From: Lolium rigidum
Taxonomy: Eukaryota > Streptophyta > Magnoliopsida > Poales > Poaceae
Direction: 5' to 3'
Assembly (NCBI RefSeq): GCF_022539505.1
Contig: NC_061510.1
Span: 224,648,043-224,712,042, forward strand
DNA length: 64,000 nt
Shown here: in pieces, positions 1-11,652 of the stretch
Layout of the letters: each line of letters begins with the position of its first letter
Position numbering within the stretch: the first letter of the stretch is position 1
The notes under the pieces: generated by a model
The model's input: the letters and a program-made list of their open reading frames with translations, nothing else
What the model was told of the DNA's origin: nothing
The model's database searches: none
Program-made: the position numbers and the translations under genes

Positions 1-1090
1 TGCATAATCACACAAGCCTGCATCACCTCCCACATTTGGTCGTGAGACCAGCTTAGAGCAGGGTACCGGATAATTGCAAATTGAGCTTGAAGCACACCAA
101 ATGCCCGTTCGACATCCTTTCTGCAAGCCTCCTATCGCGAAGTAAAGTGGGAATTCTTCTGACCTGATGGATTCGAGATTGTTTTGACAAAAGTGGCACA
201 TTCTGGATATATACCATCTGCTAGATAATAGCCTATGGTATATTGGTGGCTATTGATCTCATAGTTGCATGGTGGAGCATGACCTTCCACTAGTCTACTG
301 AACACCGGAGACTGCTGCAACACGTTGATATCATTGTGTGATCCCAACATGCCAAAGAAAGAATGCCAAATCCACAGGTCATAATCGGCCACAGCTTCAA
401 GCACCACACTGCAATATCCATGACGCCCTTTGTATATACCTTGCCAAGCAAACGGGCAGTTCTTCCATTACCAGTGCATGTAATCGATGCTTCCAAGCAT
501 TCCAGGAAATCCTCTGGCAGCATTTTGTGCCATGATCCTTGCAGTCTCTTCCTCAGTTGGCCCTCTCAAGTAGTATTTGCCAAACTTTCCCACCACAGCT
601 CTGCAAAACTTGTACATGCACTCAATGGCAATAGACTCACTCATGCAAAGGTAGTCGTCCTGTGTATCGACAGGTGCTCCGTATGCAAGCATCCTCATGG
701 CGGCGGTGCACTTCTGAATCAAAGAGAACCCGACAATTCCTCAACGTCGTGCTTGAGCTTGAAGTAGGGGTTGAACTCTCGAACGCCGTGAAGGATATTC
801 ATGAACAGACCCTTGCTCATCCTATACCGGCGCCGAAAATTGTCGGCATGTGTTGCCTCATCTGCGAAGTAGTCGTTGTGCAGCATGGTATGCCCCTCCA
901 TCCTCTGCCGGGGCTTCGACTTCTTTCTCCCCGGCCTTGATCCTCCGCGGGCCGGCCTCTTCCTCTTCTCCACCTCGGCGTCAAGCACGTCCTAGAGGGA
1001 CGCGATGATCAGCAAATGCTCCCAGAAGTCGCCGTCGAAGGCTTGCTCGTCCTCCAGCAGCAGGGCAATCATCTCGTCGTCGCTATCCAT
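1..1090 (-). pseudogene. PIF/Harbinger DDE transposase, degraded
   Basis: DDE-type nuclease that cuts and pastes a PIF/Harbinger transposon. The N-terminal region starts at an ATG complementary to 1088-1090 and soon meets an in-frame TAG. A basic stretch (KRKRPARGGSRPGRKK) and the helical part with FRRRYRMSKGLF follow to about 719, where the frame shifts. The next segment contains GSIDYMHW, with the first catalytic Asp. A stop replaces the following codon, then the frame continues through [13 protein letters not shown] and YYLADGIYP (second Asp region). After a further stop near 131 it reads [12 protein letters not shown] to the window edge, the conserved block with the last acidic residue. 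The order and spacing match the family. At least three stops and one frameshift make it dead. The second ORF (Myb-like) usual in this superfamily is not in the window. Confidence 0.85.
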
Positions 1091-1624
1091 GTCTGAAGCA
1101 AAATCAATGGTTAAAATTGCGCCGCGGCAGACGAGGAAACGAACAACGGCCAATCGCGCGTACCTGGCAAGTCGTCGAGCACCTTGTGTGCGCGGAGGTG
1201 GGGCGGATTTGATGGCGCTTTCAGGGACGCGCTGGCGAAGTGGCGGCGCCGGATCGACCGGCGAGGGTGCCAGCTGCGACGACGGTGCCGACTCTCAGAA
1301 GAGATCAGTCGTCGAAACGGCTGGCAAATCCAACGGCGGCGGAGGGGTGGGAGGCTCGGGAGGGAAGGAGCGACGAGAAAAAAGGCGCAAACCAACGGTT
1401 TATGGAAATAGTCGCCGACATGTAGGAGCCCGTCTCGCTTTTCGTTGTGTCCGGCATGCCCGGAACGTCCCCTGTGGGGCGGGGACGGCCTCGGGGCGCC
1501 GGACACCGTATCGGGGCGCGCCGGACAAAAATCGGCTTTGGGGGACGCAGCTGGGAACATTTTTTTGTCCGGCGCGCCCAAATCCTTTTGGGACATGGTT
1601 TGGGGGACGCGACTAGAGATGCTC
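1..1624 (-). mobile_element. PIF/Harbinger DNA transposon, right-hand part
   Basis: The transposase reads leftward and its C-terminal part runs off the window edge, so the left terminus is not visible. The right terminus is: the last 23 bases (1602-1624) read, on the minus strand, GAGCATCTCTAGTCGCGTCC followed by CCC, and are followed by TTA, the 3-bp target typical of this superfamily. Between the transposase start (1090) and the terminus lies a GC-rich subterminal stretch with repeats of a GGCGCGCCGGACA-like word. Several stops and a frameshift make it non-autonomous today. Confidence 0.8.
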
Positions 1625-1627
1625 TTA
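1602..1627. repeat. Harbinger right terminal repeat plus TTA target copy
   Basis: Terminal sequence 1602-1624 with TTA at 1625-1627. The GAGCATCT start and 3-bp TTA/TAA target are standard for grass PIF/Harbinger elements. The partner terminus lies outside the window, so the inverted repeat itself cannot be confirmed here. Confidence 0.65.
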
Positions 1628-1679
1628 GGTCTTGGTGTGGAGTGTGTCGAGTTGTAATCTGGCATGTCCTGAGTCATGG

Positions 1680-1810
1680 AAAAAAATAGCGCGCTATTCC
1701 AACGCTATAGCACGCTATAGCATATCTGGAGAGCCGATGATAGCACGCTATAACATGCTAATAGCGTATTTTTAGATCCACGCTATTTTGTTATAGCGCG
1801 CTATTTTTTT
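1680..1810. mobile_element. Small foldback (MITE-like) element with 18-bp perfect arms
   Basis: The arms 1680-1697 and 1793-1810 are perfect reverse complements (AAAAAAATAGCGCGCTAT and its complement). The interior repeats the word family GCTATAGC / TAGCACGCTA / TAGCGT several times, so most of the 131 bp can fold. No clear target duplication was seen. It could be a MITE or a local foldback repeat; it codes for nothing. Confidence 0.55.
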
Positions 1811-2557
1811 CCTCCCGAAGCTTTTGTTCGCAAAGGGATATCTGAATTTTGTAAATTGTTTTGCTCTCTTCTATAGAAAAAAATGGTACGCGTACTCTCG
1901 ATTTTTTTTTCATAGAGTTAATTGTGTAGGTGCATGGATATAAATTGCATCTCTAAGAATCCATCTTTCTTGTAAATAGGCGCTATGTTAGAACATGTTA
2001 CATGTGCCCCTCAAAAAGAATGCATAAGTTGTGTCCAGGCATGAGAACAGCTAAGCACACGACCTGTCCTTTTCACAGTGTGGGTCGCCGTCGAATTCGT
2101 TCTAGGAAAAGAAGAGTAGACACGCGCGGGAAGACAGAACAAATCACTTTCTATCACCATCGTAGCGGCAGAAGCAACGGTTCAGTTGCAATGCATGCCC
2201 AAGCCGTCACACAAACTAGGCGTGGAAACGTTCCATATATAGCGGCAGTGAGACACCCATCACAATCCCACAAAAGGTCAAAGCCGATGAGCTAATCAAG
2301 AAGCAAGTAGCATCAATACGCCTCGCGTTTGGAGTGCTCCGTGAAAATTGTAATACTATCAATAAGATAACAAGAATAAACAAAATTTTGTTCTTCTAGC
2401 AGGGCAAAATTACTGACCGAACTTGTCTATTAATTATGGAGAAGTTTGACAAGAAAAAAAAAACAGGGATACAAAATGGTCTACTCTCCCAGCATTATTT
2501 CGCTCAACTTTTGCGCACACGCTATGGCCCTTAAACGGGTTGTACTCTTAGTTCTAT
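1811..2557. other. Intergenic, no gene recognised
   Basis: AT-rich with a slightly GC-rich centre (about 2030-2290). The longest open frame there (2002-2295) shows no recognisable motif. A run of 14 G begins just downstream at 2581. Nothing else supported. Confidence 0.5.
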
Positions 2558-2908
2558 CTAAGATAAGACAACTGAAAGGCGGGGGGGGGGGGGGCATGTT
2601 TGTATTTGAAGACACTCACATTCCCCTCGTCTGAAGCCTTCAAAGAGGTGACCAAAGTAATCAATGGAAAGACTTCGCCGTTCGAAGTGGAGCCATCCGA
2701 CATTTTGAACCACCAACTCGCATAGAGTGCTCCGGTCATTGTTGGAAATCAAGAGCATGGAATCCAAGTCAATCTTTGATGAGGCCCCATAGGCGAGTAG
2801 TGTACGTAACGGAAATGGAAGGTGAGTAATTGACTCTAACACTCTTTTGTATATATAGTGTGCACAAACCACAATTTGGTCGACCTCTCTTTGCCAACTG
2901 TTCGGCAT
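2558..2908 (-). CDS. Unrecognised ORF, doubtful
   Basis: An open frame of 116 codons on the minus strand, overlapped by a second open frame (2554-2739) in another phase that starts MTGALYASWWFK. I recognise neither. The C-terminal part reads into the poly-G run (as Pro), which is unlikely for a real protein end. It may be a decayed exon of an old gene or transposon, or chance. No promoter or splice evidence. Confidence 0.12.
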   Translation of the reverse strand: MPNSWQREVDQIVVCAHYIYKRVLESITHLPFPLRTLLAYGASSKIDLDSMLLISNNDRSTLCELVVQNVGWLHFERRSLSIDYFGHLFEGFRRGECECLQIQTCPPPPRLSVVLS

Positions 2909-2963
2909 TCAAAGAGAATGTCGCCTCTTGCAAGGGTAAGAAAAGGTGATCTTGCAAGGGCAT

Positions 2964-3488
2964 TCACTCCGTTCAAAATAGGTGGCGCGTTTTGTTTCGT
3001 GAGGACGAGGCTTCATCAAAAGAGAAAGCAATTATGTATCATAAGCATAATAGGTAAGTAATTTTGAATACAAATCAAATGACAACAATTTTATATCGCA
3101 CTAAATAGTAAAATGCTTGTCCCAATGAAACAAACATAACCAAATATTTTGGAATGGAGGGATACAATAAACGTTTGCTAATGTTTAGCCATGTGTAGTA
3201 AACGCATTGCAAATCAATGTTAGTTACATTAGTTGATTAGTGTGGTTAATTGGTGGAACTTATATATGCAAAATGACATCTATGTTTTTTTTATGGTTGA
3301 TCGCAACTTAGATGGAGTTTTTTTTTAAATATTTACATCACAAGAATAATTATATACAAAGGGTTATTGATCTATAAGATATATATTGTGAAAAAACATC
3401 AATTTGGTAGAACCACGTGTGTTGACATCTATATGAATGGGTTTCAAGGTCTTATAGAGCGGTGTTATGAATGCGGCCAAGGTGTTTT
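2964..3488. other. AT-rich intergenic sequence, nothing recognised
   Basis: Strongly AT-rich, no coding signal, no clear repeat ends. Confidence 0.5.
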
Positions 3489-3851
3489 GGCACATAGGAG
3501 CATTTGCTCCCATTATACAAAATAATTAAAAAACAATTATTAAAATGTAAAAAAATTCTGACATAAAATTTTTGTTGTACATCATGACATTCTATGTTCG
3601 TACACAAGTTTTTGCGGAAAAACAACATTTTATGTGGCACGTACAAAAAAGACAAAAAAATGTACTATACGTAGTCGTGTTGGAGCATAAAAATTTGTCT
3701 ATTTTACAGGAGACACATAAAAAATTATTTTTTTCTAAAAACTTATGTACGAACATAAAATGTCTAGATGTACATGCAAAAATTTATTTTAGAATTTTTT
3801 GACACTTCAAAATGTACATTCATACAATGGGTTCATATGCTCCTATGAGCC
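3489..3851. mobile_element. Non-autonomous inverted-repeat DNA element, about 360 bp
   Basis: The left end GGCACATAGGAGCATTTG (from 3489) and the right end (complement of about 3834-3851, GGCTCATAGGAGCATATG) form an imperfect terminal inverted repeat. The similarity continues inward (CCCATTATAC versus CCCATTGTATG). The two halves also share inverted internal blocks around the words ACATAAAATxTT and GTACGAACATA, so the whole unit is close to a long hairpin. I could not find a convincing target duplication, so the superfamily is left open. Confidence 0.6.
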
Positions 3852-4825
3852 AAAGTGGATTTCCCGCCATATTTCTTCTTCTTATGTTAGTCAAACCAGA
3901 GATAACAAATTCCATGACATGGCATATATTTTTGGAAACGGAATTAGGGTTATTATTTGCAAACAAGGGAAGAAATCATAAAGTAGGTCATCCATTTTTA
4001 TGATACACCTTTTGTAGCACAATGCAACGCCTGGATATCTCAAGATGTGCATGGACTATTTTCCTGTAATGTAACCGGCCATACTGGTGCCCTAGCTTTG
4101 GCAAAAAATAAAAATTCCAGTAGGCAAAATATTGGCGAGGAGAGGAGTGTCACAAACTGGGACAAGTGTAGGATCGATATAGTGTGTGGCATCATTGGGC
4201 ATGGTCACATGGAGTATCTTTTCTTGTGAATTACGCGCGCCGTTGGATCATCTGACACTTGCAGTTAAGCCCATCCCTCCCCAAGAAAAAGAAAATACCG
4301 GCCTGTATAGCTCTATGGAAGGAAAATAAGTACTAGAGTAATGATTCTGAATCGCCGGCTGCGCGAGTCCGCGATCAATCCGGCCGCATTGCTTACCAGA
4401 GGCGCGGCGCTAATTGCTGCATGCAGAGGAAGGTAAATAATTTGAAGTTTATCAACACAGTTGATAACATAGGCATTGCAGTGTCAACTGTGAAGAGATA
4501 AGCATAGCCTAGGCAGAGGTTGATTTTATCCGGAACCAATCAATGACTCTCCCGCAAAATCTGCACAGTACTACTGATTATGATCCCCCAAAACTAGCTA
4601 GCTACATCGATCGGCCTAGTACTATTTCGCAATGGAATAGAATCTCTTGGGTAAATGAAACAAAAGCAAAAAATGAAAAGAAAAAAAAAAGCAATAATGC
4701 AGCTTAGCTCAGGAGGAGCTAGCAAAAGGCGGGCAGCCGCGGCGGCGCCCAATCCCGATCGATCCTGTAACGGCATTCGAATCGAGGGTCCGGTACGTCG
4801 ACCGATATCGCGCGCGCCGCCTCGA
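3852..4825. other. Intergenic; 3' flank of the FAF-like gene
   Basis: No gene recognised. Sequence is mostly unique-looking, AT-rich at the left and mixed toward the FAF-like gene, whose 3' untranslated region should occupy the part nearest 4825. A short A-rich tract lies at 4655-4692. Confidence 0.45.
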
Positions 4826-5404
4826 TCATATCCCCATCACGGCGCCGATCTCGACGCGCCTCCCTGCGCCGCCGGCCACCTGGCGAAACCCCACGCCGTT
4901 GCAGCAGCCGCCGACCACGACCCCGTTCTCCGGCTCGGCGGGTTCGGGCGATGCCGGCGCCGGCGCGGCGGACGCGTCGTGCTCCTCGACGCCGTAGCTG
5001 CAGCGGTCTTCTTCTTCTTCTTGTTCGGCGAAGCGGAGGAGCAGGCGGCCGTCGGCGCGGGAGGCGCGGAACACCCCGCGCGGCCGCTCGGCCGGCCGCA
5101 CCACCTCGGTGAGGATGAGGCGCCCGCCGCGGCGCTCCGCGCGCATGAATGCATCGGCCGCCCTCGGCATCGCCGGCGGGAGGCGCCTCTCCGTCGTCCG
5201 CTGCCTCTTCCCGGGGCATGTCTGGGGCACCACCGCGTCGCCCGCAACGTCCTCGTCGGTTCCGGCGCAGACGACGGCCGGGAGGTGGTCGATCTCGTCC
5301 CCGCCGACGTCGCCGCTCTCGGAGCCGAGGCTCTCCGTGCAGGCCCCCAGGGCGCGGTACCCGGACACCATGGCGGCCGACGCCGACGACGTCCGCCGCA
5401 GCAT
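4826..5404 (-). CDS. FANTASTIC FOUR (FAF)-like protein
   Basis: A 192-residue single-exon protein. The N-terminal part has CTESLGSESGD (about residues 22-32), a motif I recall from this plant family. The FAF region lies at about 74-126: LPPAMP, then GRLILTEVVRP and GVFRASRADGRLLLRF, the paired 'GRL' strands that define the family, followed by an acidic run (EQEEEEED). In Arabidopsis the FAF proteins affect shoot meristem size through the WUSCHEL/CLAVATA pathway; the biochemical activity is unknown. The start is chosen at the ATG complementary to 5402-5404 because it keeps the CTESLGSE motif and lies about 100 bp downstream of a good TATA box. A longer GC-rich frame on the same strand (4719-5219) lacks the motif and is a shadow. 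This is the best host gene in the window. The family call is firm; which FAF subgroup is not determined. Confidence 0.85.
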   Translation of the reverse strand: MLRRTSSASAAMVSGYRALGACTESLGSESGDVGGDEIDHLPAVVCAGTDEDVAGDAVVPQTCPGKRQRTTERRLPPAMPRAADAFMRAERRGGRLILTEVVRPAERPRGVFRASRADGRLLLRFAEQEEEEDRCSYGVEEHDASAAPAPASPEPAEPENGVVVGGCCNGVGFRQVAGGAGRRVEIGAVMGI

Positions 5405-5502
5405 TGGATAATCTCCTTCCTTACTTGACAGACTCCGTATCTTTTTCCTTCCTGATTGTGGATGGAGTGATGAATGAGCGGAAGGTTGAGGCTGCGGAAG
5501 GT

Positions 5503-5510
5503 CTTATATA
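5503..5510 (-). promoter_or_regulatory. TATA box of the FAF-like gene
   Basis: TATATAAG on the minus strand, about 100 bp upstream of the chosen ATG, with a plausible pyrimidine-containing leader between. Confidence 0.6.
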
Positions 5511-7566
5511 CCCGAGTCCCGAGGGCAACCGGGATTCTGTTGCTTCTGTTTACACGTCTAACTCAGGTGCTCTCCGGCTGACACGCGGGCCTACAGGTAC
5601 TGGAGACCACCTGTCAGTTGCGTGCAGTGTGGGCCAAAACGCCGTCCATCGAGCTGGTTGTTAGTTGTTAGTACTGTACAGCTGTGATATCAGCCACTGC
5701 AGGCGGGCCCCGCCAGCCCGTGGCCTCCACGCTCGGACCTAATCTTAGCCATCCTCACACACCGACCGGTGGGTCCCGGACCCACCCGTCGGTGGGAGCC
5801 AAGCGCTACCTACTCGTACATATGATCGTGAGGGGTTCCAAGTTGGCTGGAAGAAACGAAAGATGCCACGCACGTCCTCATCTCATCTCATCCATAGCTC
5901 AACTGACGTGCGGGGCCGGGAACACGTGGGGCCCCGTCCAGCCGTTATGTTGTGCCCCAGCTCTCGTGGCTGGCGGAGCGCGGCGGCGGCTGAGCTGGAT
6001 TGCAACCATGAGCAGCACGAGTTTCAAACCAGCCGCTTCGCATGGACGGTGCTGATCAAAGGTAGGCGTGTGGGCGCCAGAAGCTGCTGGCTTCTTGCGT
6101 ACTCTACGACTACAACGGTACAAGTGGCAAATACGAGTATAGCATCTCTAGCCTCAGTATCATACTTAGCTCATGATGACCTCATCAAGCTGCCAATCAC
6201 AAAAATATCCCACACCAAGGAGATTTTGCATCTCCCATGACACCTAATTAATGTTCTTTTCTGCACTGGCAGCCGAGATTTTTCCTCGCTCTGTTACTAC
6301 ATTTGAGACTTGAGAGGGCTACCTATCAGACAAACGCAGTCGATTTTGAACCTAGTTATATCGGTCAAACGTGAGGCCAAAGAGCTAGCAACGTAGCGGC
6401 AACAGAACCGACAAAGACCTAGGTACAATGGTTTGGGCAGCGATGAGCCGTCGATAGCATGGCGACAATGGTAGTGCTAACGCATATCAAAAGGTGACCC
6501 CACCAAAGTTAAGGGGTTAAGATAGCAGGGGGATGGGGGTTATGGAGTAGTAGGAGGCAATTTAGATGGAAGGTTCGAGCCACGTATGTATTTGACATGC
6601 ATGACGTAGAGTTAGTGCAGGCGCACTGATGCATACATAGTCAAGGTTGGATTAAAGGGAGCAAATGAAAAAATAAAGATGACTGGAGAAGAAGAAAAAA
6701 TATGTACACTAGATTAGCTACTTACAGCAGGAAATAAAATGTGTAGGTGCCAAATTATAAGGGCAACCACAGTGTGTGGCCATAGCTAAATTATCCACGT
6801 AATTATCAATGGCAGCGGTGCCAACTTTACTTACATGTAGGCGCCCAACTATGACATAGATAAACTAAGATCTTTCCTATGAGATGAGGTGGGCCTCCAA
6901 GGAAAATCAACCAGGTCAAAGCTTGTGACATGATGAAGAATGGATTTTTTTGTTCCATGGAAAATTTTGGCATAGAAGCAACTACATGCTTACTCCTTTT
7001 TTTTGTTTTGGCAATATAATTTAGCATCCCACGATGGAGCGAACAAATGTCAAAATCCAGATATACAATTTGGCACCTCAATTTGGCATACATTGTGGCT
7101 GTTGTAAGAATCAATTCTGAATCACTAGATTCATCATGCGAACACAAACCACACAAAAAAAAAATTGTACCAGAAAAGTTTACCTGTAAACATCATATAT
7201 ATATACATAAGTAAATTTGTTGGATCATTATTTTACATTAATAATTTCATTTGGTTCACCTTCGAGCAAACGCTCTCCTCATGCCACTTTGAATTAACAC
7301 TCTGGCCATCATGCATGTATATAGGTTTTTTTGGCAAATTGATCATGCATGTATATACTAATATGCAGTGCCAGAGATACTGGATATCCCCACTAACACC
7401 AATGAATTGCTCCTAAAATTTCATGAACAGTAACTAACTTATGTTTTACTGTATAATATTTTGTGATAAAAGTAGGCATAAAGAGTTTATTTGATACTAA
7501 GAAGAAATGGTGACGCATGCATTCGCTATTTACAGCTGAAACCCCTCCATCTAACAGCTAGAATAA
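5511..7566. other. Upstream region of the FAF-like gene and intergenic sequence
   Basis: No gene recognised. 5511-6240 is moderately GC-rich and includes a CACGTG G-box at 5933-5938 (context AACACGTGGG), about 530 bp upstream of the FAF-like ATG, which may be a regulatory site. 6240-7566 is AT-rich with no coding signal. Confidence 0.4.
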
Positions 7567-7568
7567 TA

Positions 7569-7704
7569 CTTCCTCCATCTAAAAATAGTTGCATCAACTT
7601 TCTCTAGATACGAATATATTTTTAACTAAAATGCATCTATATATATCTAGATACATCCGTAACTAGATAAAAGTAAGACACGTATTTTTTTTATACAGAG
7701 GGAG
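7569..7704. mobile_element. Stowaway-type MITE (Tc1/Mariner)
   Basis: 136 bp bounded by TA on both sides (7567-7568, 7705-7706). The left end CTTCCTCCATCT and the right end, complement CTCCCTCTGTAT, match the grass Stowaway terminus CTCCCTCCGT. The centre holds an inverted CTAGATA / TATCTAG structure. Confidence 0.85.
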
Positions 7705-7706
7705 TA

Positions 7707-8250
7707 CTCCTTTTCACATTGTATCCTTTACCAGAGTACTGAATGGTGTAACCAGCAGATAGTAGGTCATCTTGACACAATGTAGGCCGGTTACCTTTTC
7801 GCATGCATTGGTCGCAAGTTGCCAAGAGATATAGATAGACAGCTTTGGGCGCACACGCCGGCCCGTGTTACACTTGCACACAACATGATCAATCCCTTCT
7901 TCTCTTATCTTCTGCTGCGGTGTGACCACGTCCCGATGTGTACGTACTGCCATGCCAGATGCCCTCAGTGGAGAGGGCGATATCGTTGATATCTGTACAC
8001 ATATATATCTCACATCTCAGTACGGTTTGTGCGCATTGAGATTAATTTTTGAGAGAAAAAAAAGTAACATTGTAACTATACAAGTACTGATGAAATCCGT
8101 CTATAAAGTTGCTGGTTTATGTGCCGCACAAAACGCCGTGACTGCATAATTTAATTTCTGAAATACTCTAGAAAAAATATATAAATGTTATTTCTTTCCT
8201 GTCCATTGAAAATGTTCAGATTGTTGGCATTGCTTCAGTAAGCTGAGTAT
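7707..8250. other. Intergenic, nothing recognised
   Basis: No supported coding or repeat feature between the Stowaway element and the LINE 3' end. Confidence 0.45.
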
Positions 8251-8374
8251 TTATTTTTTTTAAATTCAATATATATTAGATCAGCAAGCCGTCTCATTAA
8301 AAACCTTCTAGTCCTCCCTTGGGTACCCTGGAAGGAAAAGAGTGCGTCAGAAACTTGCTACCTTACACAAACCG

Positions 8375-10006
8375 TTACATAGCAGGATTACAATCAACAC
8401 TAAGGCTGTGAGCAAGGAAATCCGGTGGCTCGACATTCCAGGTAAAAGACCCCTCCTGTACTAACACAAACTTTGCGCAACAGTGAGCCACCTGGTTTAC
8501 CTCTCGCCGGACAGAAACACCATTACAAGAGATGAAAGATAAACTAATATCCCTAATCTCTTCCAGGATTGGACGAATCACTGACCTATCCACCTGACCT
8601 TTTTGCCAAGACTTCACCAACTCGGCACAATCAACCTCAAAAAATACTTGAGTAAAACCTCTCTCTGTAGCGTACTTAAAAGCATCTCTGAGAACCAAAG
8701 CTTCAATAGTTATTGGGTCTAAAATTCCCGTATAGGTCTTGCACATTGCACCACAGAAATCAGTAGCATCTCGTGCCACTACTCCTGATGCCACTAGATT
8801 TAAATTCACCTGAATACCTCCATCTGAATTGATTTTGGTAAAACCATCTGGGGGCCCATGCCAGGTACACGCCAGCCTTGGAGATTTTGCACTTCGTTGC
8901 TCCTTTGGAAGCTCCAAAGTCTGCATAGCTTCATGAATAAACTCCATGGATTTTGACGGATTGAAAACTGTCTCACCATGAGCCACTTTGTTCCTTGATG
9001 TCCATATAGTGTACATCACCGAAATTATTCTTGCAATATCCTTCTCTGGGAAAAGAGATCCACATAAAATGTCCCTTGCCCACGTAGTAGGATGCAACCT
9101 TGGTAGTTTCACCAATAATATCTCTTTCGCAGCTGCCCAAAACATTTGTGCATGACTGCATTCGATCAGAGCATGAAACATACTTTCAGATTTTGCTTTG
9201 CATATACCACAAGTGCTATCAACCATGACATGCCGCCGTGTAAGGGTCCCATAATCGGGCAAAATTCCACGAAGAACCCTCCATCAAAACACACGCACTT
9301 TTGGAATAACACAAAGCTTCCATAATCTCTTCCAAACATCAGTCGTCGAAGATGAAGGAGGAGCCTCACTTTTGGCCATATCATCAGCCTGACCTTTTGC
9401 CACAATCGCTCTATAAGCCGATCTGACAGACTAAATACCAGATTTCTCATGAGCCCATGCAAGATAATCCTCACCTCCGTTATTTCTCAGAGGTATTCCG
9501 ATAATTGCATCTGCATCAGGCGCAAAGAACAGCTCTCGGATCCTGGTTACATTCCACTGGTAATCCGCAGTAATGAGCTCATTCACCATAATCACATCAT
9601 CATCATTCTGTAGCCGACCCATTGGCTTCATAGAAACTGACCCCGGGATCCAACTATCTTGCCAGATGGATATAGTTTCACCCGAGCCCACTCTTTTCAT
9701 CAAACCTATCTTCAAAGCTTCCATGCCTACCAAGATGGCTCGCCAAGTTCTGGAAGCAGCTCTTGGCGCAGTAGCCTCCATGAAATTACAGTTATGGTAG
9801 TACCTTGTTTGGAGAACTTGAGCACACAAAGAATTTGGATTCGTGATCAATCTACATGCTTGCTTCCCCAACAAAGCGACATTAAACGCTTGCATATCCC
9901 TGAAACCCATGCCGCCTTGGTTTTTCGGAATAGCCAATTTGTCCCAAGCGATCCAATGCATAGATCGTTTATCCAGATTTCCACTCCACCAAAAACCTCC
10001 CATCAT
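8375..10006 (-). pseudogene. LINE ORF2, zf-RVT and RNase H domains
   Basis: Continuation of ORF2 in three frames. 9431-10006 holds the post-RT region FWWSGNLDKRSMHWIAWDKL and GGMGFRDMQAFN. 9166-9474 and the start of 8375-9262 hold the zinc-binding stretch (CGICKAKSESMFHALIECSHA). 8375-9262 ends with a plant-type RNase H: KINSDGGIQ, ARDA, IEALVLRDAF and FEVDCAELV carry the acidic active-site positions. The RNase H is the longest intact piece. Frameshifts lie near 9450 and 9250-9280. Confidence 0.8.
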
Positions 10007-10010
10007 AGAA

Positions 10011-11537
10011 TCATTTACATGTTCCTTTCGAAAGTTGAAAACAGCTCATACTAAAAGTAGCCTTGGCCTGAATAACTGATTTTAACAAAGCCTCTTTTCC
10101 TGGATATGACAGATTCTTCTCTGCCCAACCATTGATACTACTACGAGCACTTTCAAGAATATATTCAAACGCTTCACTAGTTAGCTTACCAACCGCAGTA
10201 GGCAAACCCAGGTACTTTTCACTAAACGCCTCGGTCTGAATACTCAACACTTGCTTCACCTCCATTCTATGAGCTTCAGAAGTACAAGGACTGAAAAATA
10301 TGGCAGTTTTCTCCCTGTTGACTCTCTGGCCCGAAGCTTCATTATAGATACGAAGAATCTCATCCAACCGTGTAGCGCTAGCACTGTTAGCATTGATAAA
10401 AATCAAGCTATCATCGGCAAATAACAAATGTTAAATCCATGGTGATCTGTTGCAAACTCGCACTCCTCTGTCGACAATACCCATGCCAAAATTATGAAGC
10501 AAAGCTGTTAGGCCTTCGGAGCATAGTAAGAACAAATAAGGCGAGATCGGGTCTCCCTGTGTAATTCCACGTGAAGGGTAAAAAGCCTCAAGAAGGCCAC
10601 CATTAACCTTGACAGCAAACCTGACAGTAGACACACATCTCATAATAAGCTGAACCAAAGAGGATGGAAAACCCAGCTTCAACATCATAGCTTCGAGAAA
10701 AGGCCATTCAACTCGGTCATAAGCCTTCATCATATCAAGTTTGACTGCACAATGACCCTTCTTGCCTTTCTTTTTTCTTTTCATTGTATGAATGCACTCA
10801 AAGGCCACCAAAATATTATCTGTTATCAAACGACCAGGAACAAAAGCAGATTGCTCCTGACTAATAGTATACTCCAAAACTTGTCTTATTCTATTTGCCA
10901 CCATCTTAGTAGCAATCTTGTATAAGACAGTACATAAAGAAATAGGTCTATACTGTTTAATTGACTGTGGATTGCGTACCTTTGGAATCAAAGTTATGGA
11001 TGTGTCGTTTGTTGACTCAGGTACCTCTCCCACTCCATTGAGGAAACCCAGAACTGCTGCAGTAAGAGTATCACCAATCAGGTCCCAGTGCCTTTGATAG
11101 AAACCTGCTGTAAACCCATCAACCCCTGGAGCTTTAGATGGATGCATCTGAAACATTGCCTTCTTAACCTCCTCTGGGGTGAAAACTTCACTCAGTTTAT
11201 CTCGATCAGCCTGTAAAATCTTCTCCTGGACATGGTCTAAAAGTTCACCCATCACAGGAATACCATCTGAGGTATATAATTTCGTATAGAAAGTTTGGAT
11301 TTCCTCTCTCACGGATTCTACATCATCACACCAAGAACCATCAATACGCTGCAAGGTATTGATAGTATTAATTCTTTTTCGTTGAGCTGCATAAGCATGG
11401 AAAAAAGTTGTGTTGTGGTCTCCTGACTTTAGCCAGTTAATTCTTGATCTCTGCTTAATCCATATTTCTTCTTGATAAAGTGTGTCATTTATCTTCTCCG
11501 TCAATTTCTTTTCTTCAGGCAAAGGCCCTCTCCCCAC
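10011..11537 (-). pseudogene. LINE ORF2, reverse transcriptase domain
   Basis: Non-LTR reverse transcriptase. Visible blocks include the entry region HPSKAPGVDGF, RPISLCTVLYKI, QSAFVPGRLITDN, KLDMMKAYDRVEW (first catalytic Asp), GITQGDPISPYLFLL and LFADDSLIF (the ADD catalytic pair), then the thumb region. One in-frame TAA (10431-10433) separates the GDPIS part from the FADD part; both sides stay in the same phase, so this is a single nonsense change. After SKGTCK the frame stops again and continues in another phase. Confidence 0.85.
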
Positions 11538-11652
11538 AGATTGTCTTCGAACTCTTTCGAGCTCTTTCCTCAGATTATCAAGTTTCTTTTTAAAATTGCC
11601 AAAAGTTGTTGTACCCCAGGCATCTAGTCCGGTCTACATACATTTCAGAGTA

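Noticed and set aside
1005..1677. Several long open frames on both strands right of the Harbinger transposase
   Set aside because: They lie in the GC-rich subterminal region of the transposon, cross its terminus, and show no domain.
4655..5428. Long plus-strand open frame opposite the FAF-like gene
   Set aside because: GC-rich third positions of the FAF-like gene create open antisense frames; no recognisable motif, and the minus-strand protein carries the family motifs and promoter.
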